A DNA stretch of 25,643 bases from Planctomycetota bacterium (GTDB lineage Bacteria; Planctomycetota; Phycisphaerae; FEN-1346; JAACEH01): positions 1 through 25,643 of the forward strand of contig JAFGPY010000452.1 of NCBI GenBank assembly GCA_016935955.1, given 5' to 3'. A program made the position numbers and the translations under genes. Every line of letters begins with the position of its first letter. Positions within the stretch are counted from its first letter, which is position 1. The notes beneath the pieces were generated by a model, which was given only the letters and a program-made list of their open reading frames with translations, searched no databases and was not told the DNA's origin. Of this stretch, positions 1-6,957 are shown piece by piece.

Positions 1-78
1 AACTACCTCGCAATGATCCAACTGGCCTGCGCTCTGCTCTGGTACCGCCGATTACACCGGCTGACGGTTTTGAGATAG
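1..78 (+). mobile_element. C-terminal fragment of an IS5-type DDE transposase (cut by window edge)
   Basis: Reading from base 1 in frame 1 gives 25 residues and a TAG at 76-78. The peptide begins NYLAMIQLACALLWYRR, which resembles the final helix of IS5/IS1182-like DDE transposases, typically ending in a form of 'YLAFxQLACALIxxxR'. The body of the transposase and the left inverted repeat would lie outside the window. No right-hand terminal inverted repeat could be identified after the stop, so the end of the element is unknown. The identification rests on a short hydrophobic motif and is moderately sure. Confidence 0.5.
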
Positions 79-273
79 TTTCTTAGTGGCCTTGCCGACC
101 ATGGGTCTCAGCAGGCCCTCAAGTGCGCTGAAATAGTTCTTCGTCAGGGGCTGGTCTGGTGGGTATCCGCCCGAAAGGCACAGTGCTGCTTCCTTACCGA
201 TCCACTCCGCGTACTCGATCATCTGCTCGAGGTACCGCTTGACTGCGCTCTGCAACTTGGCAAGGTCATCCAT
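52..273 (-). CDS. Small hypothetical protein (73 aa)
   Basis: This ATG-started 73-residue ORF is not recognised. The protein is mostly helical in composition, starts MDDLAKLQSAVKRYLEQMI, has a central GGYPPDQPLT turn and a basic C-terminus (KATKKLSQNRQPV). There is no signal peptide or membrane segment. The ribosome binding site is poor: an AAGG lies about 14 bases before the ATG. Its last 27 bases overlap the end of the transposase fragment on the opposite strand. It could be an accessory ORF or a decayed remnant near the insertion sequence. Composition looks protein-like, but reality is uncertain. Confidence 0.35.
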   Translation of the reverse strand: MDDLAKLQSAVKRYLEQMIEYAEWIGKEAALCLSGGYPPDQPLTKNYFSALEGLLRPMVGKATKKLSQNRQPV

Positions 274-1106
274 CGGCGTTCGCCCCGCCTTGCGCGATCA
301 TGGGAATCGACCTCCGTGCGCCGATCCTGCCGACGAGCCCTGTGACTGTCTGCGGACCTCTCCTTGCCGAGGAAGACAAATTCGCAGTCTGGGCTGAGCC
401 GTGTCATCAGTGTGGCCACGACGGCCAACGCGTGCCGCCCTCCGGCACAGTGCTTCTCGGGTGGAGACATCGGCCCAAGACCATCTTCCCGATCCCCGCA
501 TGGTGTGTCAAGGGACGCCTGTTGATGCCAGCAACAGAATCACGGTGTCTGACCTGCCGTTCCCACGACACGCCTTGTGGCTACCTGCCTGCTATCTTCC
601 TGTGGCCCAGTGGGATGTTAAGGAGGCGATCGCCTTCTCTCTGAAGGGGAAGCACGGAGTATTCCCATGCCTCACCGCGCCGGCTTGTCTGTACTTGATT
701 TCCCGCTCGAGCTTTCTCATGAGCTGCGTGCCGTCAGGTGCCCGCGCGCGTTTTTTAGGTGTTCGCCAGCGTTCGGCCGCGTTGGCGTTTTCAGCCATTG
801 CCGCCAAGGGGCCGGCCCCGAGTCGTCCAGTAGGCTCAGCGCGCAGGCTACGGCAATCAGTGTCGATCGCGCTCCAGTGTTCTCCGGGAAGATAAGCAGG
901 GCCAGATTGCCTGCAGACCCCAGCGGCCGGCCACGCCCAAGAACGATGTCCGCGCGAGTCTGGCAAGTCCCCGTCTGCTGGCCCGATGACCCCGGTGCGA
1001 GCGCAAAGTCAGCGACACGAACGGCAAGGGCCAGTTGCGCTTGAGGCAGACGTGCGCGTCAACAAGGCCCGGGATGAACACGATTCAACCGGGCATCCTC
1101 AAGACC
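274..1106. other. Gene-poor stretch with no supported coding region
   Basis: Open frames exist on both strands, but none has a recognisable domain, a convincing start or the composition of the neighbouring genes. On the minus strand near 1046-1081 one frame reads PGLVDAHVCL, close to the conserved PGLVDAHxHL metal-site motif of amidohydrolases, but it follows an in-frame stop and nothing further matches. A run of six T at about 751-757 follows a weak GC stem. The stretch probably holds decayed genes between the insertion sequence and the TonB gene set. Confidence 0.5.
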
Positions 1107-2615
1107 CTAGCGATTCTTGGCGAAGCGTTCCACCTGGTCGATGTACTTCTGCAGGCTGTCGCGCGGCTTGAGTTCCTGGGCGCTACGAAGCAGCGGCAGG
1201 GCCTCGGCGTATTTGCCGGCGTTGACCAGCAGGCGGCCGTGCTGCGTCTTGGCGTCGGCCTCGTGTTTCTCCAGGGCCTCGGCCCGTTCGAGGTAGTTGA
1301 TCGCCTGCTCGATGTCACCGGTCTTCTCGCTGTGCTGACCCAGGAGGATCAGGGCCTCGCCGTCCAGCGGATCGATCGCGACGATCTGCTTGAGGATGTC
1401 GGCCTCCTGGTCGCCGGCGCCGCGGGCTACGGCCAGCCGCGCCCGCAGCTTCAGCAGGTCCTTGCGGTCTTCGTCGCCCAGGCGCTCGCCGTAGACGGAC
1501 TCGGTCTTCTCGACCAGGCGCTGCGTCTGGTCGAGGGCCCCGCGGCCGATCATCACCTTGGCCGCCCGCAGTGCCCGGTCGGGGCGACCCTCGGACCTCT
1601 TGTCCATGGCCCGCCCATAGGCTCCCACGGCCAGGTCGAAGATGCCCTCATTGACGTAGATGTCGCCGAGCGTGTAGAGGCTTTCGGCGGTGGACTGTCC
1701 CAGGCGGTCGACCAGTTCGTAGTTCTCGGCGGCCTTCAGCGGCTGGTTCAGTCCGATGTAGGCGTTGGCCTGCAGCAGCCAGAGGTCGGCGCGGTCGGGC
1801 TGAGCCTCGATCAGCGAACCGCACAGGGCCACGGCGTCGGCGTGGCGCTGCTGCAGAAAGTAGCTTCGGGCCAGCCCCATTTTCCAGTTGATCTCTCCGG
1901 CATCGATCAGCGCGGCCATGCGGTAGGCCGACTCGGCGGCTATCGGGTCCCCGGTCATCGAGTACGAGAAGCCCAGCATGCCGTAGATCAGGGCCTCCCC
2001 GCCGCCCAGTTCGATGACGCGCGTCAGTGACTCGATGGCCTTCGGGAACCCCTTCTGTCGCACGTGGCAGATCGCCAGGTTGCGCCACGCGCGGCGGAAC
2101 TTCGGATGCTTCTTGACCGCTGCCTCGTACCGCTGGGCGGCTTGGTCGAGCTGCTCCCGCTGGAAATAGATGTTGGCCAGCGTGAAATCGTAGACGGCAC
2201 TGGCCGCCTCGCCGCGGCGACCGTTGAGGACCTTCTCCAGAGCCCGCGCCGCGTCGTCCATCTTGTCCTTCGAGATCAGGGCCATCACCTTCTGCATCTC
2301 GTCGCGCTCGTCCAGGGTGACGCGCGGCTCAATCTCGGTCTCGGCCAGATAGCTTTCGGTGAACCGCTTCTGGAACTCCGGATCGTTCCACATCTCGAGC
2401 TGGGCTTCCGTGAGTCCACTACGCGACGGTTCCTCGGCGGACGACGAGGTCGCACCGGAGTCGCCCGGCTGGCGGCTGTCGCGTAGGGCCGGCGGCGGCA
2501 CGGGAGGTGTCCCCGTGGCTTCGCGGCGCGGCCAGAGGGTGCATCCGCCCAGCATCGAGGCCAGCAGAAAAGTCGCCGCGGCTGCCGAGGCGATGGAGTG
2601 TTTCGAGTCAGTCAT
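1107..2615 (-). CDS. TPR-repeat lipoprotein of the TonB energy-transduction cluster
   Basis: 502 residues from the ATG at 2615; GAAAGG lies 9 bases upstream. A longer frame reaches 2702 but runs back into tonB, so the internal start is preferred. The N-terminus is a lipoprotein signal peptide with the Cys at residue 25 (MLGGC). The rest is a series of tetratricopeptide repeats, with clear units such as the segments around YDFTLANIYFQREQLDQAAQ and WRNLAICHVRQKGFPKAIE. TPR proteins commonly close the DUF3450-ExbB-ExbB-ExbD-TonB clusters and probably act as periplasmic scaffolds for that complex. The start overlaps nearly directly with the tonB stop (2618-2620), which indicates translational coupling. 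It is the last gene of the leftward set; no clear terminator follows. The precise role is inferred. Confidence 0.85.
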   Translation of the reverse strand: MTDSKHSIASAAAATFLLASMLGGCTLWPRREATGTPPVPPPALRDSRQPGDSGATSSSAEEPSRSGLTEAQLEMWNDPEFQKRFTESYLAETEIEPRVTLDERDEMQKVMALISKDKMDDAARALEKVLNGRRGEAASAVYDFTLANIYFQREQLDQAAQRYEAAVKKHPKFRRAWRNLAICHVRQKGFPKAIESLTRVIELGGGEALIYGMLGFSYSMTGDPIAAESAYRMAALIDAGEINWKMGLARSYFLQQRHADAVALCGSLIEAQPDRADLWLLQANAYIGLNQPLKAAENYELVDRLGQSTAESLYTLGDIYVNEGIFDLAVGAYGRAMDKRSEGRPDRALRAAKVMIGRGALDQTQRLVEKTESVYGERLGDEDRKDLLKLRARLAVARGAGDQEADILKQIVAIDPLDGEALILLGQHSEKTGDIEQAINYLERAEALEKHEADAKTQHGRLLVNAGKYAEALPLLRSAQELKPRDSLQKYIDQVERFAKNR

Positions 2616-2617
2616 GG

Positions 2618-3295
2618 CTAAAGACCTTTCGGGAACGTAATGGGCACACGCATGCGGAACCGCACGTTCTGACCGTTGCGCTTGCCGGGTTCGAATTTCC
2701 ACTGTTTGACCGCGGCCAGGGCCGGCTCCTCGAATACCGAGTCGCTGGACTTCTGGACCAGCGGATTGGTCACGCGGCCTCGCTCGTCGACGACGAAGAT
2801 GATGTAGACGGTGCCCGGGACCTTGCGGCGGACCTGGCTGGTGATCGCCGGACCGGGTTGGTAGATCACGCGCGGCTTCTGGTCGAGGTCGGCCAGGCTG
2901 AAGATGCCCATGGCGTCCTCGCTCGCTGCGGCCGTGCTGAGCTTCAGGCTCACGGCCGTATCGATCGTGCCGGCGCCCTCGCCGAAACCAGGGTTCAGGG
3001 CCAGCTCCAGTTGCGACAGATCCAGCGGCGGCGCCTCCTCGGCCAGTTCGGGCGGCTTGTCGTCGGGCTTGGCCTCCGGCGGCTTATCCTCCTCGGGCGG
3101 AGGGGGCGGCGGCGGTGGCAGGTCGGCCGTGTCGACCTCCTGGATGAACAGATCCGGGCTCGGCGGCTTGCTGATGGTCTGCATCAGCGGCAGCACGAGG
3201 AAGACCGCCAGCGTCAGTCCTCCCGCTCCCAGAAGGACGCGCAGGCGGTGGACGACCTCGCGCAAGAATGATGTTGATTTGCGTCTGCTGGTCAC
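2618..3295 (-). CDS. tonB: TonB family energy transducer
   Basis: 225 residues, starting at a GTG. The order is the classical TonB one: a short cytoplasmic basic segment, one membrane anchor at about 21-40, a proline-rich periplasmic linker at 59-90 that begins with a run of eight prolines and continues with Glu-Lys-Pro repeats, and a C-terminal TonB domain at about 140-222 with the typical ending AVKQWKFEPGKRNGQNVRF. TonB spans the periplasm and transmits the energy of the ExbB/ExbD proton channel to outer-membrane receptors by pairing with their TonB box. It sits directly after exbD and shares the operon with a receptor, so it is probably dedicated to that receptor. Confidence 0.95.
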   Translation of the reverse strand: MTSRRKSTSFLREVVHRLRVLLGAGGLTLAVFLVLPLMQTISKPPSPDLFIQEVDTADLPPPPPPPPEEDKPPEAKPDDKPPELAEEAPPLDLSQLELALNPGFGEGAGTIDTAVSLKLSTAAASEDAMGIFSLADLDQKPRVIYQPGPAITSQVRRKVPGTVYIIFVVDERGRVTNPLVQKSSDSVFEEPALAAVKQWKFEPGKRNGQNVRFRMRVPITFPKGL

Positions 3296-3306
3296 GGTCT
3301 CAGCGC

Positions 3307-3720
3307 CTAACCCTTCTTGTGGGCCGTGGCGACGCTCACCTTGGTCGCGCCGGCCAGCTTGGCCTCGTCGATGATCCTTACGAGCATGCCCGACTGCGAC
3401 GACATGTCGGCTTGGATGATCACCGGGAAGTCCTCCTTCTGAAGCATCCGGCGGACTAGCGGCTGCACGCCGCCGAGGCCGATCTCTTTGCCGCCGTAGA
3501 CCACCTCACCGCGCTCGGTCAGGGCGATCAGGATGCTGGTCTTCTCGAGCCGCACGCCGGTCGAGGCCTGCGGCCGGTCCACCTCGACGCCCGTCTCCTC
3601 GACGAACGTCGTCGTGACGATGAAGAAGATCAGCAGGATGAACACACAGTCCATCAGCGGCGACATGTCGATGCCGGCTTCACTGCTGTCGTCCGACGGC
3701 ATTTCACGAAAACGTCCCAT
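3307..3720 (-). CDS. exbD: ExbD/TolR family protein
   Basis: 137 residues, from an ATG preceded by GAGGA at a spacing of about 6. A short cytoplasmic N-terminus is followed by a single membrane helix at about 22-41. The helix contains Asp24 in the motif DMSPLMDCVFILLIFF, matching the essential membrane aspartate of ExbD/TolR that carries protons. The remainder is the periplasmic ExbD domain, ending with the pattern VRIIDEAKLAGATKVSVAT. It forms the proton channel together with an ExbB pentamer. It lies between the second ExbB and tonB with short gaps. Confidence 0.95.
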   Translation of the reverse strand: MGRFREMPSDDSSEAGIDMSPLMDCVFILLIFFIVTTTFVEETGVEVDRPQASTGVRLEKTSILIALTERGEVVYGGKEIGLGGVQPLVRRMLQKEDFPVIIQADMSSQSGMLVRIIDEAKLAGATKVSVATAHKKG

Positions 3721-3740
3721 GGCAGTTCCTCGCTCGTCAA

Positions 3741-4421
3741 TCAGTCCTCGTCCGTCGCGGTTGCGCCCGCGGCGTGTTCCTTCAGTGCCCGGTACAGCCT
3801 CTGCGTGCAGACCGTCTCGAGGTGGGCCAGGAAGGCCTTGTAACGCTCGTGCTTGCGGGTCAACTGGTACTGGAAGAACAGGCCCGGTAGGGCGATGACC
3901 AGGCCCGTCTCGGTGGTGATCAGGGCCTCGCTGATGCCCGCAGCGATCATGCCCATGGTCTTCTCGCCGCCGGACCCGGTGGCTAGGGCGTGGAACGTGG
4001 CCAGCATGCCGGTCACGGTCCCCAGCAGCCCGAGCAGCGGGGCCGCGCTGACGCAGATCTTCATGATCCGCAGGTCGCGCTCGAACGGCGCAATCTCGGT
4101 CGTCCGCAGTTCCTGAAAGTAGATGCCCATGTCGTCCAGCGACGTGCCGCCGGTGACGAAGTCGAGCAACTCACCGATCGGGCCGCGTCGCTGGTCGGGA
4201 TGGTTGATCCAGCGGCGCCACGTCTTCTCGGGCACCGACAGAAACCCCTTCTCCTTCAGCCGCAGGTGCACGTGCCAGCCCAGGGCGAACATCACCAGGG
4301 CGATGGCCGCCAGGGCCGGCATGCACCAACCGCCCGAGGCCCAGATGGCCGCCGCCTGGCTGCACAGCTCGATCGCCTGCTCTCGCAGCGGTCCGAGATG
4401 CTGAATGACTGTGTCCATCAT
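3741..4421 (-). CDS. exbB: MotA/TolQ/ExbB proton channel family protein (second, short ExbB)
   Basis: 226 residues. Two adjacent ATGs (4421 and 4418) are possible; AAGGA lies 8 bases before the first. Three membrane helices are visible at about 32-52, 119-145 and 160-185. The family signature GLLGTVTGM is at 130-138, and AGISEALITTETGLVIALPG at about 161-180. This is the ordinary ExbB type. Together with the longer ExbB-like protein encoded just upstream it reproduces the two-ExbB arrangement of Vibrio TonB2/TtpC systems. Whether the two proteins mix in one pentamer or form separate complexes cannot be told from sequence. Confidence 0.93.
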   Translation of the reverse strand: MMDTVIQHLGPLREQAIELCSQAAAIWASGGWCMPALAAIALVMFALGWHVHLRLKEKGFLSVPEKTWRRWINHPDQRRGPIGELLDFVTGGTSLDDMGIYFQELRTTEIAPFERDLRIMKICVSAAPLLGLLGTVTGMLATFHALATGSGGEKTMGMIAAGISEALITTETGLVIALPGLFFQYQLTRKHERYKAFLAHLETVCTQRLYRALKEHAAGATATDED

Positions 4422-4473
4422 GACTGAGATCCTTGCCGGCCGCTTTCCCCGTCGGCAACCGGCCGCGTGCTTC

Positions 4474-6051
4474 CTAGGCCATACCGGACTGAACGTCGGG
4501 TGCGCCCGAAACCGGTTCGGTCTTGGCGACCGCGCGGCCGTGGCTGTCGCCGGTGCCGCCCTTGCTCTTGCTGACCTGGTTGACGAAGGCGATGGCCGCC
4601 TTCTCCATCTGGTCGACGATGCCGCGCGCCTTGCGCGACAGGAAGGCGTACAGCAGCAGCGACGGAATGGCCACGATCAGGCCGAACTCGGTCGTGATCA
4701 GCGCTTCGCTGATGCCGCCCGAGAGCGTCTTGACATCGCCCGAGCCGAAGACCGTGATCAGCTTGAACGTGTTGATGATGCCGGTGACCGTGCCGAGCAG
4801 TCCGAGCAGCGGGGCCGAACTGGCACTGATGGCCACGAACGGCAGCAGCCGGTTGAGCCGCAGCCGTGTCGACAGCAGCTTCTCGTACATGACCTCCTCG
4901 ATCAGCTCGCGCGGCTCGTCGAGGTGCTCCACGCCGGCGGCTAGCATCTCGCCGACCGGTCCGCGGACGGCTGCTGACGCGGAGGCAACCGCCTCGCGAT
5001 CGTCACGGGCCACGGCCTGCAGCAGTGTGTTGACGCGCTTGATTGACGGCTTGCGGAGGAAGGCCAGGGCCAGCCACTTGTACAACGCTACGAGCATCGC
5101 CGCACCGGCCAGAGCCAGAATCGGCACCATGACCGGCCCGCCCTTGCGGACGTGCTCGACGAGCGTCTCGCGCGTCGACTCGACCTTGTGGGCGTTGCCC
5201 AGGGTGGGGTCGAGCGGAAACTGTCCCTGGCCCGACACGACCAACTGGGCCGCGGCCTCCGCGTCGGCCGGATCGCCGAAAGCCACGATCGTCGGCTCGA
5301 GTGACCCGAGCCCCTGTTCGGCTGTGCCGATGCTCTTCTCGTCGTCGCTCTGGAACAGAGCCGCCGGACCCACCAGGGCGAACGAGCCGGGCTTGACCAG
5401 GGAGGCGTCACCGACCGCGCGTCCCTTGAACCGCGTGCCGCCAAGGGCGTCGTCGAGCCGGTCGAGTGACATCTGGAGCAGGCCAAGCTGAGCGTCGAAC
5501 ACCTGCCGCTCGGTTAGGTTGGTGTTGCCGGGGGCCTGCGTGGCAGCCTCCAGCGGCTGGCGGTACCGCTGCAGCTCCACGATGTGCAGCCGCGACTCGA
5601 AGTTGCGAATGTACTCGGCCAGCAGGTTCGACAGGTACGAGGCCTCTTCCTTGTGAGCGTCGATAATCTTGCGCAGGTTTGTCAGGTCCAGCGTACGGGT
5701 GTCCAGGAGCCGCGTGACGTTCTGGTACTCCTGCCGGGCGCTGATCAGCTCGGCCTCCAGATCGTTGAGCTTTCGGGCCAGCGGCACCTTCTCGGCGGCA
5801 ATGCGCTCGTTCAGTGCGGCCAGTTCCGCCAGACTCTCATCGAGCTGTCGCCTGGCCGTCGTGGAGGCCTCCTGAAAGGCCACTGTCTTGCTCTGGTCCT
5901 GGTTATCGGCTGCCGCGGTCGCGGCCGGTGCCTGCCCGGACGCCTCGCCGGACTCCTGCGACGGCGCGGTCGCCTGATTCTGCCCGAGAGCGGCAGTCCC
6001 CGTGGCAGCAAGGGCAAGCGTGAGAACGACAGTGCTGATGCTGAGTTTCAT
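4474..6051 (-). CDS. ExbB-like protein with long periplasmic coiled-coil N-terminus (TtpC type)
   Basis: 525 residues. A signal peptide (residues 1-23, MKLSISTVVLTLALAATGTA) leads into an Ala/Gln-rich linker and a predicted coiled coil at about 55-200 (ARRQLDESLAELAALNERIA). The C-terminal half is a MotA/TolQ/ExbB domain with membrane helices at about 305-331, 402-425 and 448-470, GLLGTVTGI at 417-425 and SGGISEALITTEFGLIVAIP at 444-463. Established family knowledge: TtpC in Vibrio is such an elongated ExbB needed for TonB2-dependent uptake. The coiled coil probably interacts with the DUF3450 coiled-coil protein encoded immediately upstream, with which it is often found or fused. That partnership is inferred. 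Confidence 0.92.
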   Translation of the reverse strand: MKLSISTVVLTLALAATGTAALGQNQATAPSQESGEASGQAPAATAAADNQDQSKTVAFQEASTTARRQLDESLAELAALNERIAAEKVPLARKLNDLEAELISARQEYQNVTRLLDTRTLDLTNLRKIIDAHKEEASYLSNLLAEYIRNFESRLHIVELQRYRQPLEAATQAPGNTNLTERQVFDAQLGLLQMSLDRLDDALGGTRFKGRAVGDASLVKPGSFALVGPAALFQSDDEKSIGTAEQGLGSLEPTIVAFGDPADAEAAAQLVVSGQGQFPLDPTLGNAHKVESTRETLVEHVRKGGPVMVPILALAGAAMLVALYKWLALAFLRKPSIKRVNTLLQAVARDDREAVASASAAVRGPVGEMLAAGVEHLDEPRELIEEVMYEKLLSTRLRLNRLLPFVAISASSAPLLGLLGTVTGIINTFKLITVFGSGDVKTLSGGISEALITTEFGLIVAIPSLLLYAFLSRKARGIVDQMEKAAIAFVNQVSKSKGGTGDSHGRAVAKTEPVSGAPDVQSGMA

Positions 6052-6069
6052 AGTCGATGACCTTCCCGG

Positions 6070-6903
6070 TTACTTGATCGTGATCGGCAGCTTCACGAAG
6101 GAGGCTACCTGTTCGTTTTTCAGGATGGCGATGGCCTGGGCCACCTGCGGCCCGATCTCGTTGGCCGGTGTCCAGATCCAGCCCTCGTCGCCGATCGTGC
6201 CGAAGCCCGCCACCGCTGCATTAGCGCTGACGTAGTAGGCCTGACCCACCCCCAGATACATCGTTGTCACGGCCACCTGCGTGCCGTCGGGGAACGTCCG
6301 CACCTCCGGCTCCACGGTGATCTGGCGGTTGAACTTGTTGGCCTCGTTCAGAACACCGACGACGTTCTGGAAGCGGACCGACAGCGACATCTTGTCGGCC
6401 TTTTCCTGGTCTTCCGGCAACCGCGCGGTCAACTCCGACACGTGGTCGCGGAACTTGTCCGGCAGTCGCGGCAGCAAGGCCTTCATCCTCGCCTCAAGCC
6501 CGGTCACCGCCTCGGCCAGCGCGGCCGCGGTGGTCTTGAGCTGATCGTTCTCGGCCACCAGGGCCTCGCGGCTTTTGTCGGCCTCCGTGATGTTCTTCTG
6601 GGCCTCGGCGATCTTGTCGCGGATGCCTTTGATCCCCTGCTCCAGCAGGCCGATCTGGTCGTTGAGCGTCTCGCAGCCGACAGCCCACTCGCGCTGCGTC
6701 TCGGCGATCACGCGACGCGTCTCAACCCACTTCTCGAGCACCGTGCGTGTTTCGTCCACGTCCGCGCCCGCGCCGGCCGGCGTTGCTGCGGTCGCCAGAC
6801 CCAGTCCCACCAGACCCAGCACCAGTATCCCCGCGGCCGCAACGCCGTGGCCTAGAACCATGGCGGATCGACCGGCCCGCCGGCAGTCTGATTGTCGTTT
6901 CAT
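6070..6903 (-). CDS. DUF3450 family periplasmic coiled-coil protein
   Basis: 277 residues. GGAG stands 8 bases before the ATG. A basic n-region of about 14 residues and a long hydrophobic stretch (about 20-40) ending in Ala-rich sequence form a signal peptide. The mature part begins with coiled-coil heptads at about 48-130 (VLEKWVETRRVIAETQREW), then a globular region with FPDGTQVAVTTMYLGVGQAY and the end VASFVKLPITIK. This arrangement and its position before an ExbB gene are those of DUF3450 proteins, regular members of TonB2-like clusters. It is presumably a periplasmic partner of the elongated ExbB. The biochemical function of DUF3450 is not firmly known. Confidence 0.88.
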   Translation of the reverse strand: MKRQSDCRRAGRSAMVLGHGVAAAGILVLGLVGLGLATAATPAGAGADVDETRTVLEKWVETRRVIAETQREWAVGCETLNDQIGLLEQGIKGIRDKIAEAQKNITEADKSREALVAENDQLKTTAAALAEAVTGLEARMKALLPRLPDKFRDHVSELTARLPEDQEKADKMSLSVRFQNVVGVLNEANKFNRQITVEPEVRTFPDGTQVAVTTMYLGVGQAYYVSANAAVAGFGTIGDEGWIWTPANEIGPQVAQAIAILKNEQVASFVKLPITIK

Positions 6904-6957
6904 GTCCCTTGCTCCACTGGCTTGGTGGTTTGCCGGTTCGCCGTGCGGCCCTGCCGC

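Noticed and set aside
720..760. Rho-independent terminator ending in six T
   Set aside because: The preceding stem is only about 5 bp with a loop of about 14 bases, and no supported gene ends just upstream on that strand.
3101..3120. GGC/GGT run as a DNA repeat element
   Set aside because: It is the codon run for the proline stretch in the TonB periplasmic linker, which is normal for this protein.
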